A stretch of DNA of 64,000 nt from Sympetrum striolatum (Eukaryota > Arthropoda > Insecta > Odonata > Libellulidae): contig OX388345.1 of assembly GCA_947579665.1 (NCBI GenBank), positions 65,959,454-66,023,453 of the forward strand, given 5' to 3'. Position numbers and translations under genes: made by a program. The notes under the pieces are model-generated. The model saw only the letters and a list, made by a program, of their open reading frames with translations, was not told where the DNA came from and did not search any database. Below are positions 25,001 through 39,174 of the stretch, piece by piece (position 1 is the first letter of the stretch; each line of letters starts with the position of its first letter).

Positions 25001-28000
25001 ATTAATGTTTGATATGTCTCTCATATCGAAAATTCTCAATACGGCAGCATTTGCAGACTTTTAGCGTCAAAAATGTGCTTGTGTGTATGTGTGCAATCGC
25101 ATTATTTTAGCCCTGGTATGAATATCCTTTTCCATTTGCAGGCAAAAATTGCGTCGAAATTAAACCGCTACAAATAACAAAGCCCGCTTTTTTGCCGATC
25201 AATCCATGAAAACCTCGTTGGTTGAAGTAGGAAATTGAAGCAGGGCAATATAGCGAATGTGAATGCTTTCAGCTCGCTTGTCAAATAGCAGATAAAATTT
25301 TGTTTGCTCTCCTTCCCTCCGTATTAAAAAGCACTCCAAATATAATATCCGGTATCGAGGAAAATGACGTTTCGGGCCAATGAATGGAAGTCCAAATATA
25401 ATCAGAGATGCTTTTCTTTTTTTCGAACCTTTTTAAATTTCCTTCTTTAAATGCAATTTTGACGCGTTTCCTCATCTAACGGCCCCATAATTTGGAAAAG
25501 ATAATAAGATATAAAGACTCATTTTATAGAGACTGATGTAACATTTTGTTCGTTTCTCTAGATCTACGAATTCTTGCGTTGGTGGGAACTATTTCAAACG
25601 GAAATCCTCCTATCAATTTAGCACCTTAATTGACTTCTTAATTATTAAATGAAAACCTATTTTCACTCAAAATGTCGGTGAATTACATTCGATAGATATT
25701 ATAATTAGATTTAAGTAAGGAATATAAATCTGCTAAAATCTCTCAGACTATATAAAAGAAAGGACTTGTTTTGGCAAGTACACGGTTATCAACCTTTGAA
25801 ACGTATTATGGAATTCCACAGAGTGATACATCTGTTGACTACATAATATTTAAGAATTTATTTTCCAGAAAATTTCGTTTGCGATCTATCAAGTCTTTAA
25901 AGTATGCTCTCGGAATATCTCCATTTTTACACCATCTTCATCTACATTTAATAAATACACATTTGGTAAAACTTACAAGCATATCATGCTGTTTTCAGAA
26001 TTCAAAATTCATATCAAAGTAAAGTATAAGCGATACAGCTTTATCTGAATAGTTCACGAGAAGGTTTGAGGTTCTTTACTTATACTTCGATTACTTACTC
26101 ATAAACGTGATGGAAGTTCAATGTTATTATAATTTTACATGTTGCTCACACAGTATTCCGACACCTTTTGAAAACATCTTACCTGGCATCTTCTTTTGGT
26201 ATACTTAACAATAAATCTCCGGCTTTACTTATGAAATCTGAAGGTCTTAAAGAAACAAGAAGAATAAAATACATTCCTATACAATAGTAACTGTAAAATT
26301 TTCATTTCTGAAGAAAAGGGAATATAATGCATCAATGCCATGACACTCATTTTACATCTACAGTCTACAGATTTAAAAACAAACATCGTAAATCCTATCG
26401 TAATCCCATCGTAAAACGGTTCGCTATTTGTTTTTATCCAACAATAAGAGAAAGCACTATTTTAGTACATCTTTGATAGCTCAAAATACAATTTTTCTGG
26501 AATCACTGAATCATGAATAAAACAACCGAAAGAATAATCGTTTGAAATGTTATGGAAAGTAATAAATAAATGAATGTTTGCTGAATCGCAAACAAATATT
26601 TAGGTGAACGTTTCCATCTTCCTGCCAGCATAGATTTAGAAACGGAAATCTCTTTATTTCCTCTTTTATAGATTAGGTAAGAGAGATATGATTTCACGTA
26701 ATTGTGATCATGAGAAATTTCGTAACGAATGAGATATACTCTGTAGTATATATCGATGTCTAACTATGGAAATGAATGGCAGATCCTTGTTTTGTAGACG
26801 CTTATGGTCGGGACGGCGATGGCGTTCCCGAGGAGGTTTCTGATCGCCATTTTCCTTCGCAGCGGGAAATCGCTTCTTCATGAGCGTCGTTTGGCATCTT
26901 TCAATGCCGTCATCTCCCTCTCATTCGCCACTAATGGCACATCCATATGAAGTCTGATACCTTGTCATATTACCCGTCTTCTTTACCCTCTTCCATCTCT
27001 CTCGGTTTTTCGTATCGTCTTTCCCCTACATTTCCTCACTTTCCCATCAGCATATCTTCCATTTTTTTTAGTCCATCCTCTCGCTTATTTAAATTTACTC
27101 GAGTTCAAAAGGTCTTATTTTTCATACGTTTCGGGCTTTTGTTGAAACCAGTTACGATGCCATTGAACTCACTCATACTATAAATCTCTTTACTTGTATT
27201 GTAATTCTTGTGATTTTGTCCCATTTTAGTCTATGTTTTATTATTATTTTCTTTTCGAATTGATACCGTTATGTCAGTATCTAGCCGTAGACAATTATTA
27301 CAGTTTCTCAGAACACGATTATGTTCTTATTGGATTAAATTCATACGACTTTCTTCTCTTAAGTTTGAGCAACCTCGGCGCCTTATAAAGCCATGTTTTT
27401 AATATTCGTCCCTCGAGATTGTTTAATTTAGAGTAGAGTTATCAGGATTGCTTTTCTTTTCACAACGTCATTTTCCATGAAGATGCCACTATATTTGGAT
27501 TAATACCTGCGATCTACATAAAAGATGATAGTCTAAGAAAATATTTTCAGTCCCTACACTGGTTCATTTTCCGTACCACATGGTATATGTTTCTTGAATT
27601 TTTTTCCGTTCGTATTTCTACTATAACATACTTTATTATGATTTCATCCTTTGCAACAACACTTTTCTGTCAGTGCTGTCGTGGAGAATTTTCACGAAGT
27701 AACGCCGCAGTATGTTAAGTTTATCCTTCACCTTTATTCATGTAACATTAGTATATACTACCCTGAATATTCATGTAATCCAAATACATACATACTTGTA
27801 TTGCATATACTAATGATTCGCGGAAATCATCGAAATTTCTGCTTTTCACGAAGAACTTTAACCGCTATATTATTAACTTTTATTGGCCTAACAAATAACA
27901 TTCTAAATTCACATTACAATTAAATATTTTTGAGCTATTAATTATATGATGCGTTTTTTCTCCTTACGGACGTTTATTCATACTAGATTGTAGTGGTTTA

Positions 28001-28399
28001 TTTATAGATACGCACGTATATTCGTATCTTTCAAGCTATAACCTTACGACGCAATCTGAAAACCTTGTTTATTGTCAATACTGCCCAAGATTTTTAGTAT
28101 TTGCAGTAAAATGGTATCTCAAAATTCATTTTTCGTCTCTCTCCATCTTTACGTTCTCTATAAATATAAAGAATCGCAACCCTCCCTCGCAACTCTTGGC
28201 GAATTTCAGGCCTTCCGTCGAATCACATTTGACGTCCTCAAAACATCCCAGCCGTGGCAGCAATATAAGAGTAATAAGGTTTGCTTCGCTGGAAGAAAGT
28301 TCGCAAATCGCATTAGCAGAGGCCCGTGAGAGAACTGCGCATATACGAAGGTAATTGTCGGATCTTTAGGACGGCAAGACGCTGCAGGAGGTTAAATAT
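19043..28399. other. Long gene-poor AT-rich stretch
   Basis: The longest frames are 132 codons (20296-20694 minus) and 137 codons (22563-22976 plus). Neither shows a recognisable domain, and frames of that length are plausible by chance in 64 kb. I found no transposon ends or tandem arrays here. Confidence 0.5.
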
Positions 28400-28944
28400 T
28401 AGGGAACGGGGGGCGGAATATTGGAGGGAAGGAATAAAGATATGGGGATGATGCAGAGGGACAAAGGGAAGTAAGGGGAGGAAAAGAGGGGACTTAGGGG
28501 GGCTGGGGCAGGAAGGGGAAGGGTTCTTAAGGAAGAAAAAAAATTCGGGGAGGTATGCTGTGGAAGATGTTGGAAGGGGGATGCGAACGAGGGTGGATTG
28601 GCACAAGGAAAGGGGGTGGTGAGGTGGAATGGTAGGGAAATACATCAGGTGGTGGGATAGGAGGAGGGAAGGTGTGGAGGGAGTTTTTGTGAGAATTGAG
28701 TTTTGGGGGCACACTTTGGAAATGATTCTCCCAAACCCTTGGACTCCTTCCACCCCCCGCGCCTCTCCATCCCCTCGCCATCCTTCAACTACCTTCCCTA
28801 CGACGCATCCCTTGACTTCGAAAATCAATAGCTGTAAAGAGGAGTGGGGAAGATTGAAGTAAGGGAGGAGGGTTTAATGTGCGAGGCGAGGGGCTGGGTT
28901 CCGAGGGGGTGGGTCTGAGGTGGGATAAGCCGAAATGAAAGGAA

Positions 28945-28971
28945 GTGTGTGTGTGTGTGTTTGTGTGTGTG
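28945..28971 (+). repeat. (GT)n microsatellite
   Basis: GT dinucleotides with one T interruption, at the edge of the purine-rich block. Confidence 0.9.
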
Positions 28972-29066
28972 GGTGCATCATTTACTCTGTTTAATGCGTA
29001 GAAGAGGATTGACGAAATGGAATGCCGGGAGAGAGAAGTGAAAGCGGGAACAGGGAGGATATTACA

Positions 29067-29303
29067 GTGAAAGGGGGATGTGGTAATGAAAGGAGGATGT
29101 GGTAGCGAAAGAGGGATGTGGTAGTGAAAGGGAGATGTGGTAGTGAAAGGGGGTTATGATAGTGAAAGGGGGTATAGCAGTGAAAGGGGGGATATGACAA
29201 TGAAAGGAGAATGTGGTAGTGAAAGGAGGGACTTGGTGGTGAAATGGGGATATGGTTGTGAAAGGGGAGATTTGATAGAGAAAGGGGGAAGTATGGTAGA
29301 AAA
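29067..29303 (+). repeat. Purine-rich minisatellite, 18-20 bp units
   Basis: About a dozen degenerate units of the form GTGAAAGGGGGATGTGGTA. The frame that runs through it on the plus strand is an artefact of repeat length and lacks non-repetitive sequence. Confidence 0.85.
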
Positions 29304-29439
29304 TGGCGGCCTCGGATTAAATGGGGCTGATGTTCATTAGGAATTGAAGATGCGCTTATTATTGAAGAGGATTGGCAAAAAAGAAATGCCGGAGGAGAGA
29401 TGTAAAAGAGGGAATGTGTTAGTGAAAGGGGGGTTATGC

Positions 29440-30062
29440 ATAAATATATAACGTTTTCTAATAATTCATGCAAAATTTGCACATCATATTTGCTTAAGTT
29501 ACTTACGTGTTAGGTAAATATTATAGCGTATGTAAGAATATATTTATTCTATAGTAGTTGTCTGTATATAATTTATGTTTTATATTGTATATTAATTGTA
29601 TGTATTACTAGTATATATGTAACTAAAAACCTGTCACCAGCCTTAAAGCCTACCAGAAGTTAAATGATATGGTAAATGTATTAATGCTTGAGTCATCACA
29701 TGCATACATAAGTGTAAGTATGTATTCTACTGTTTGAATAAATAAGAATTCCAGAAAATTATGCAGAGGTTGAAAGATACATGAACTTATAACATATGTA
29801 AGTATGTATATTTTTTGTGATTCCATTCAATGTATTCCATTTACAATGCAAATTACAGTGTTAAATAATCATGCCAGTAAGAACCTGCCTGATATCGGCT
29901 TACAAAAATTAAAATTAATGTACAATATACGTGACATTAAAGGTATACTTACGATTAAAACTTACAATATAACCATAAATTTAAAAAATAACAGAATACA
30001 ATTGTTTTTATGCACAATTGGTCCTCCTCAGCCAGTTCGGCTCGTCAGATCTAATAATAATA
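29440..30062. other. AT-rich interruption inside the purine-rich block
   Basis: The GTGAAAGGGG-type repeat stops near 29437 and resumes near 30070 (GATAGTGAAAGGGGTGATA). The DNA between is AT-rich and unrelated. It may be an old insertion, but I found no terminal repeats, target duplication or coding sequence. Confidence 0.5.
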
Positions 30063-30430
30063 AAAGTACAGATATGATAGTGAAAGGGGTGATATTGTAG
30101 AGAAAGGGAGTCTTAGATGAACGTTGCAAAGGGGGCTATAAGAGGAGGGATTATATGGGGATGATGTCCATAAGGAATGGAAGATGCGCTCATCATTATG
30201 GAGAACGAAAGCATAGTTAAGTAGAGTGAGTGCCGGGGGCCAAAAACGAGGCCAGAGATTAAGGGAATTATGACGAAATTCGAGGGAAATGAGTAAGATG
30301 GACGAGGACAGAAAGAAGGGATTTTCCAAAGAATGTGATCGGAAATTGGATAGGAAGGATTGGAGAAAAAGGGAATGAGGATGATTATGGGTGCAGAGGA
30401 ATGGAGGAGGAATAAAAGAAAATATGGGAT
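30063..30430 (+). repeat. Resumed purine-rich repeat block
   Basis: Minisatellite-like units continue, and a stretch near 30150-30200 (GATTATATGGGGATGATGTC then GGAAGATGCGCT) matches 29318-29360 closely. This shows the two flanks were once one array. Confidence 0.6.
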
Positions 30431-33047
30431 AATTAAAAATATTTTACGAGTATGGCGGTAGAGAGCGTGCTATGCGGCGTCGGGCGGGATATGAGAGAGA
30501 GCCGTGGAGATGCGGATTATAGGCAATGAAAAGTTTTATTCAGGAATTTTTATCGATAATTTTTAATGAGAAACGTATACTTTAGCGTTATTTTTGGATT
30601 TATGACGACCATAATCCTAACTGCTTGCAATAACGCTTAAAAAAACTGCCTTATTATGAGAGGCACGCAAATGAGTGGAGTTTCAGTAACTTAAATTTAT
30701 CCTTTCCCTTAAAATATTTTATTCAGTCAGCGGGAAACCGTTTCACCGTCTGAAATTATGTTATGCTCCATGGTATTCTATGTTGTGCTGTATTTGGGTT
30801 TAATTGCGCAGCATCATTACCGCCGAAGTTGTATCTAAATTCTGAATGAATAAGTTATCAAATATTGAAATTTGAATGTATACAATTAATGTTTTTCTTT
30901 ACATTGATTTCTTTTATCTAATTCTGCAACTTTGATTGAAATTACTTTGCCATGGTTTTTGTACTCTCAAGAAGAGAGGACTCATATCTGCCCTCAGAGT
31001 TTGAAGATGATGATGACGAAGCGCGTTTGCAGCTTTTTCGAAAGTCCCAAACATCTAATCTCACTGAATTTAAACTTCTTCACTAATTATTGCTATGATT
31101 AACGTTGTGAATGAAACTTCCTCTAACGCCTTAACACTTTATACACCAACTCATCAGCATCTCAAGGGATATATTTCCGAATGTTGAAATTAGGCAATAA
31201 GTACTTTACTGCGAGTACGTTTCCCAAGCGAAACACGATGTACCGCTCATTCGGGTATCTAGTATACCGTCTTCCACAACTTTAGGGTATTTCCGTCTTT
31301 CATGACATTGTAATCATCTGAAAAAAATGTATTCCAACTATAAATGCATAGCTATTTTTGGATAATAACTGATAAAGAAAATATTAAATAAAATTTAAGG
31401 TTTCACTTCCCAAATTTTGTTCGCAAATTTTCATTAATCAAATTTAGAATATAAATTAATAAATTTTCCTGTATTTTTTCTATTTAGTACCAATTATGCC
31501 ATATAGCATTATAATGTCGCTGAATTTGCATTTTGAGTTCGTGAAAAATTAGGTAGCATAGCATTAATCCAAACCTTGAACCGATGGCTTTAATAATTAC
31601 TTGCAAGTGTTATTCTCACTAAAACTGGTACTGAGATAGCTTTGGATATAAAAATAACTTCTGATGAATGCATTATAGTGAATGACGCAAAGTGAAACAT
31701 AACTATAATATTCATTATAATAGAGTACAATGATTTCAAAGGAACAGAAATTGGATGCCTAAAAGTCGCTAGCTTATGCGCAAACTTTGTAGGAAATAAT
31801 TCTATCAGAGTTCTAATGACATGATTTGTGTTAAGGATCGTTTGACCCAGGCGAAGCAAAGGAATTCTTCATCATTAGTCTTGTTCTTCCGCGAATACTT
31901 CCACACTGTTTAGAAAGTTATACTGGTTGGCATTCTGGCAAAAGAGCTCGTGGGAGAAGTAATTCAGGGCGATCAGTCAACCGTGTTGAACTTCCTGGAT
32001 ATCACTGATCTAGGACAGAACAGTCCGGCACACGACTGGACAGACGCCAATCTTAAAAATAGCGACTATTTTCACTTAATTTCACCCTGCATGCGCAAGA
32101 TTTTTAAATCTTGCTGGTATATTATAGTCTTTTGCAGAAAATTTCCTTTGTGAATATGATTTTTTAGGTTCGAATTATAATTTTATTTGTTTTTAAATTT
32201 CATTTGCTTCTAAATTAAGTACTCATGTATCGCTTGATTCATTATCAAATTTCAACTCATAATTCCTTCATATAATTTCATCCAGTTATCAAAACTAAAA
32301 CCTCAAGACATAAGTGTGCATATTTAACATTTATGAAATTATGATGTAATTTTCATGGATGTCGTATATTGGCTGGGCATGGTAGGTTGAAAAAGAAAAT
32401 GTACATACAATAATGACTTTCTAGTCGCTTCATCTGCCACTTCATAACCACTGCCACCAGGTCCTGCACCTACTTGCTGTGATATGTAGTATATAGTAAT
32501 AATAATCTCATTTGATTAAAAGAGGAGGGATCGTTGCCTTCTTAACATTTTTAGTGTATTTCTTCATGCCGAGATACTTTCGTCTAAGCCATGTTTTTAT
32601 TTTATGGCATCATCACTGTCTCTGGAAGAAAACAAGATAAGAGACTCCTTACTTTGTCTTAGTTGTAATCTTATACATCACACTTATTATTTTCCTTTTT
32701 CAGAGGAAATAATGCAAAACTCGTATTTATTCTCCACTGTCTAGTTCATTAATATCAAAGATTTGTTCAGAAACGTTCTGAAATCATGCAACGTATTACC
32801 GAACACCGATGATTTTTCACTCTAAATCAGTAATTATTAAAATTTAGGGTCCCTGCTTTTGGCAACAAGCATTGTTTTTATTACTTTTTCTATTAAATTC
32901 ATGGTGCAAATAAGGCTATTTATTGGTTTAGGAATGCAATACTTTTTCAAGACGGAATTTGGAAAGTAAGGGCCGATTGGTCATAACGTAAAATATCATA
33001 ACATATCTATACATGTATATTTATTATAAAAAGTTTTATTGTTTGTT
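30431..33047. other. AT-rich non-coding DNA
   Basis: No gene or repeat was recognised until the mariner remnant. Sequence just left of the remnant (32940-33047) is probably the 3' flank of that element. Confidence 0.5.
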
Positions 33048-33143
33048 TTATATTTTTACAAATCTACTTAACTTTTCCACGTAATCAACCTGCACTTCTA
33101 CGCACTTTTCGAAACTCTGCACCAGCTTCTTTAAGGCTTCTTC
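33048..33143 (-). pseudogene. mariner-like transposase C-terminal remnant
   Basis: The minus strand encodes about 31 codons, including ALKKLVQSFEKCVEVQVDYV then EK, and ends in TAA at 33048-33050. A closing block with a charged helix, KCI/V, a short spacer and DYVEK is characteristic of mariner-family transposase C-termini. A stop lies immediately upstream in frame, and I could not follow the transposase farther. About 100 bp of AT-rich sequence follows on the 3' side. No terminal inverted repeats were recognised, so boundaries are unknown. Confidence 0.6.
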
Positions 33144-36100
33144 CTATTCAGTAAATATATACACCTATAGAAATATTTGAGTTAATTGAACTACCTTTAT
33201 TTATTCGTTATTTCCTTCACCAGAATTACCATATTCGATAAACATTGGTCGATGATGCAAAGATATTTTAATTGAAACTGCAATAAGTCGGACTTCACCC
33301 GAAGCGTGGCTTATGTGACTGAGCTTCACGATGTGATATCTATCATGTGCGTATTGAATCAGAAATAGATATTTTTCACAATTTCAGAGTTTTATGTCTT
33401 AAGTTTTATATTTGATCTGAATAATATTGATATAATCTATCTTTAAGGCCTTGAAGTTCCATTTTTTCCAGCCATATATAGTGAATAATAGAATAATTTC
33501 ATGAAAAGGTTGGCGGATGTTTATCTTTCACCGAAAATTAATCCTCAACATTGCTGGAATGGAATAATAAAGAATTCTGAATTGATTAAAGCAGTGTTAA
33601 ATATCTAAACAATCCATTTATTAAAATAAATATCAATTACACCACGTATTTGCTATAAGAGAACTCTTTGCTCGCGCAGTTTTGTAAGCGGAGTATTTGA
33701 GAAATTCGAACGAAAGCGGAGAACAAAGAAGACGTTTGTTTGGGAAACATTGAGCAACTCAGGATGTGAAGCCGCGCTCATTTTCAACGAGATACTTGGC
33801 ATGAAACATGACGACATGAAGACTCTCGCATTAAGGGAGTTTAAGAATAGACCTTGCTAAGATCAATAAAAATGGACGCTCTTGGAGAGCGGTTAAAAAT
33901 GGCGGAGATACTCGAGTGCGTCCAATTCTCGAAGGTGTTTAGGTTGATTGAAGAAAATGCCATATCTAAATGGGAATCTGGATCGGAATCGTTTTCCCCC
34001 GAAAGTGAAGATATCTCACATAATTTAAATTTGAAATATGCCTTTCCAAGCAAGGAAATTTTTTTTCACGCTGTACACCACCATAGCTAATTTTATAACT
34101 TTTTGAACTTTTCGATTTAAGCTTAAACAAATCCGGGGTAATCGTTGCAGACGCCATTTTATTCTACGGAACCTCTTGGAGACTAGTTATATGTGTATCG
34201 AAATCACACTTTTCCTACCCGTCTGTTTTTTTCTTTGAATTTCCTCGTCAGAATGTGATTGATAATGAATAATTTTTCATAAATTGAACCCCAAGCATTG
34301 CAATATTCTCAGTCTTCATTTCGCGTGAGATTGGTTCAGTTTTATCAAGCATAGGTTATAATTAACTGGACGGATTGACAATTGGAAACATTCTTTCTTG
34401 TGGAATTTAATTAGATACGCCAAAGTTGTTACTCTTTTATGATAATGTTTATAAATTTGTGAAAATTGGATGAGAGGAAATGATAATATAATACTCCATT
34501 GGTTCAAACCATGGAATTAACGTGGAATGTAAAGTGCATCCCTTATTAGGATAGCTTTAAGGTAGTTCAACTGCCAGCCATTCAGTTGGTAAAAATATTT
34601 TTTCTGATGACTCCATCGATTACCTCTCCTAACAACATTATGCTTACGTTCTATGTCAATGTCTTCCTACATTCCTTGACAATTCCTTTTTCGTGTTCTC
34701 ATAAAGCTAATATCTTTTTAAGTATTTCCAGTGCACTCACACTGGAAATCGAATCCTGGACCGCTTTCGTCAGAGGCGATATTTCTCCCAACTTAGTTAT
34801 CCAGAAGTCTTTCAAAGAGTTGGGGACTGTCCTGTTTTAAATAAACTATAATTAGTAGAAGTACTTGATCGTATGACTTATGTTTGACTATCGACTAACA
34901 GGATTCTACTGGCAGTTAAATGTGACATCTAACGTTATAGATATGACATTATGTAGCTATCTTAGTTTTAAATTAGAATAACATTATCATAAACCAAATT
35001 CCATGGACCAGTTGGGAGTCTGTTTTGCACGATTGAGGAAAAAACCCCGAAAGATGGAAAGGAAAACTGAGATTTTGATGTGGAGAAAGGATACTAAATA
35101 TTCCTGAAATCCGATCTTCGGAAAGATGCGCAATATGTTTTTCAAGCTGTGAATCGCATAGGTCACGAAAGGAAAACGAGCATCACTATTTCAGTCACCA
35201 AGAAGGTTCGTTTTCGGGGGAAATCGGTAATGATCGGAGAGATGCATAAGTTCAGGGATACGGGGACTGTTCGAGACATTCGGCTGGAAAGGGTGTTTCA
35301 CTTCAAAGGAACGCGTCACAAATGAAAGAAAAAAGAACGAGATTCCGATATATAACAAAGAAACGAGCGTTGCTGAAAGACTCGTTGGAACAGAGGCTGG
35401 GTGTATCTGGAGAACAGATGGAGGCTAAGGTTTCAAGGCAGACCCCAAAAATATATAGAGTCGAGATTTAGTTTCGAAAAGCGAAAAAAAAATCGACGAT
35501 TGACGCAAATGGGACTCGCCATGTTTGCTCTACGTAACAAGACTTGTGTGAAGAATGCGGGGAAAAGGAAGGGAAGGAGCGATGGTGGATGGGATTTGGA
35601 AGAAAATATGGAAATGGACGGAGGAGAGGAAATATTTCGGCGTTTTAAAATGAGCATAAAATGGGTCCTTGAATGTACGTGAATAGGAAATTTACGACGG
35701 GAAATCGGTCGTAAAATAAGCGGAAGGATGATGGAAAGATACGTTCGGGACAGGCATGGGCGCTCCCGAAATGCGCAAAATTGATGGTTTAAGTATTGAT
35801 GTGAGAAGCGTACAGTATTCTATACATAGATAAGCGTGGGGGATTTAAGCTCGGGAGGTGCGAAGTAAATTTTTATCATCTACCGCAGCGAGAAATGAAA
35901 AATATTAAATTGTGCGAAAAAATATTTGTGGAAAATTTCATCTCGGCTCTAAGAGTCACATACATATCTAATACTAGTCGAAATATTTGGAGTGCTATGC
36001 TAAGCAAGGGGGATCTACTATTTAGTGCTACTAAAGAGTAAAGAAGTACTTTTTTATCACGACATTTACCTCTTTAAAACATTTTTTTAAATGTAATTCA

Positions 36101-39100
36101 CAGCAATACTGCATTCCTTCAATTCCTCACACAGTCGATAAACATGTCAATGATAGGTAATGAATGACGATATGCAAACGTATTTAAGCAAGGATTAGAA
36201 TGCAAGAATGGTTTTTCCTGAAAGACACGCTTATCCTTGCAGGCTCATGCCCCAGGAACTTCGTTCCATTGTGCGCTATAATAAAAATTCACAAACATAC
36301 CGTCTTTAAATTTCCTCTCTTCATTAAATTCGCAAAACCCTCCCGTATGACCATTCCATCATCTTTCTATGTAGTCGGAGGTTTCTTTCAATTCGAATTA
36401 AGATTCGATTTAAACTAGCTTAAGTCATGCGCAGGTTTCTATATCAAACCTTAGCTAGAGTATGCATAATTCACCCCTAAAATGCATGAAATAATAATTT
36501 TAAGCGTATTATAGGAAAATCTTCTCCTTTCAGGTAAGCATCGTTTGTCCGCGTCAAGAAACATTTAATTGGAGTTATTTGGAGTTTTCAAGTATTTTAA
36601 TATTTTTAATCTTTTCGTTATAATAAATCTATACGTGAGTTTTCCACAGATGAAAAAACTTATTTAGCAACGCGGTGTCATCACTCGCACAATAAGTGTG
36701 TGAGTGATAAATAGCTTCCTTTTCATGATATTCCGAATTTATGCAACGACTGTGACAAGTTAAGATTTCAAAGCCAGGGTTTAGGGACAGGGGTTCCCAT
36801 ACCAACGAGATAGGGTGCGGGAAGCTTATCTTGGTGTTTCAGCGAATAGCAGTTACATAAGAGTATGATTCTGTTGGGTTATTCCAAAATTAATTTTATG
36901 AGCAATATTTCCTGACTATTTCATTGCCGAGTTAGCACTCCGTGAGCAACACCTATCGGTGAATTTGTATGATAAATTAAGGAGTTAATGCCTTATCGCA
37001 ATGAAGAAGATTTACGTGATACGAGTTTTAAATGAGTGAAACCGAAGGGTGGAAGGACTAATAAAGCATTGGAATGGGAGGCAGGGCTGTCCCGAAGTTG
37101 GTGCTCAAGGTTCCCCCTTTATTTAGGCCTCACTATCTCTAATGTTAAACATCTTTTGCGAAATGACAAAATTTCATCTGATTTTCTAACAGTATAACTA
37201 CCCTATCCCCTACTATAAATTTGGAAATGTATGGTTCTAAACTACGTCGCACTATTACTATCAGATTACAAGAAAATTCTCTATTGGGTCTGGATTTTCC
37301 TTGCTTGGCTCTATAAAGAAAGATGGCTATACCCTTAGCTGCTTTAAGTATAAAATAATACCTTAAAACTAATCGTGATTCGAAATTGTTTTTAGCTTCC
37401 GAAACTTACCATGTCGTTTGATTAAAAAAAGAATAAGTTGATTATTGATAATTTAAATTAGCATCTCACAGGCTAATTTCTGAGGTAGGCTTTAATATTT
37501 ACAATTTTCAAAAAATAACATCTTTGTCCTGTTCACCATTTAGGTTTTATGTTCACCTTGGGTTTATCCTTCAAAATGTTTGGCCATTTTGTGTATTATC
37601 TCATAATTAAGGCCAATGATATTGATCTTCAAAAAGTTTTGATATTCAGTATATTTCTGTAAGAAGAATAAAGAGCTGTTCTTCCACACCGAATATTCCA
37701 AACTGATTTTCACAAAGATTAATTAAATTAAGAATAGACTACAAATTTCTGTGACAAAACAAACAGATGACAATTAAGCTCCATCTGGAGAGACTTACAA
37801 CAAGGTCTGCCATTGTTCTCGATCCTTTAAATGAAATTCATGTCCGAATGAGAATTCGATTCAATTCAATGGCTGCCCTTCTTCGAAACTTCCCATTCGA
37901 AAAGAGGCTGAATGAGTGATTACCGAGGAAACTCGGCATCAAATTGAAAGCTTTCTCATTACCTCCGCTCTCGAGCTATAAAAATAATCGAAACTTCCAC
38001 TTGGGTCCTCTTCGAAAGCGGCTTAATTGGCCGGAAAATCTTTTCCACGAGGATTTAGTTTTCCTCGCTTTAAAAATAATGGATTCCGGAGACGAAGTGT
38101 GCAAAAAAATCTCGGAATCTCTAATAAGCAGACGTCCTCGGACAAGAAAATCGTCGCATGAAAGCCGTAGTAGGAACGGGGAGCTCTGAAGATCGAGCTT
38201 AATGAATCCAAGGAGAAGGCAAGGTCACTCTATCGCGCACCCTTTGGAGATTGGAATCGATGTCTGAGAACTGAAGGAGATCACGAAACGAGTATTTTTA
38301 GAAAATTCATCATTGCAAATTGCCGAAAATATCGAGGCGGACGAAACAAAAAGAGCCAAGATCTTGCCGCGCGAGTGGGATAACGTCATTGGGTGACTCA
38401 TACTTCGATGACTCATATTCATACTCTGTAACAATTCCGGAATGTATAAAAAACGACTTTAAATCTCATAAATAAATGCTGAATCAGTCAGAGGTTAGCG
38501 AGTTCGTGGTTGCTAAATCTGAAGGTTGATAAAGCTTACAGTTCTGCGGAATTGTTCAGCTCAAAATCTTCAACGTCACACTTTTTTATGCCCCAAAAAT
38601 CCGTACAAAAGTTATAGGGTATAGATAAAAAAGTTTTCACATTATTATGGTATCTCACAGCAGTCAAAAGTCGTCCATTGAGTCAGTTTTTTTACGGAGT
38701 AGATAGCAAACGTTTTGTAGAAACGTGTCATCTGTAATTTTTGGAAAGTTGTTTTTTAAAGACCCATTCATGCAGCTTTAACGATAACGTATACAAGATT
38801 CTTTTATCGGAATTTTTTATTAGCACAAAATACTTTTCCATTGCTGATATCGATTTTCTATCACTCTATTGTTAATATACAGAAATCATTGTGAAACACG
38901 ATGAATTAAGGTGAATTGATCGATTTTTCTCAGAGAAACACTTCAGTGTGGAGAGTATTTACTTTCATTGCGTTACCAAGGAATCCTCAATGACATAAAA
39001 AAGAATAAATATTGTACTTTTTCCATTTATTCATTTCTGCATGATGGATTTCCACAAGGCGTAGCTTAAGACTGAATTAAATTCTTAATGACATGTTTGG

Positions 39101-39120
39101 AGATATACTTCCTGACTGAA

Positions 39121-39174
39121 AGATACTTACCACCTGGAAGCTACTTACCGATCGGGAGATACTTACCGACCATT
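39121..39174 (+). repeat. 18-bp unit repeated three times
   Basis: Units start at 39121, 39139 and 39157 and share AG(A/C)TACTTACC followed by a variable 7-nt part. It is local and was not seen elsewhere in the window. Confidence 0.75.

Larger units (their letters stand above)
28400..29440 (+). other. Purine-rich low-complexity block
   Basis: The plus strand is dominated by A and G runs. Long apparent frames, such as a 171-codon one at 28313-28828 on the minus strand and 163 codons at 28991-29482, are Pro/Ser/Leu/His-rich and overlap frames on the other strand. They look compositional, not coding. A higher-order unit is visible: GAAGAGGATTG plus GAAATGCCGG-like text occurs near 29002 and again near 29360. 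Confidence 0.7.

Noticed and set aside
28313..29482. Long open frames (171, 163, 84 and 77 codons) on both strands
   Set aside because: They are products of purine-rich low-complexity and minisatellite sequence: Pro/Ser/Leu/His or Gly/Glu/Lys-rich, overlapping on both strands, with no domain.
30010..30062. Helitron-like 3' end (small hairpin then CTAA)
   Set aside because: The stem is only 4 bp, the matching TC start at the other boundary is absent, and CTAA is common in AT-rich DNA.
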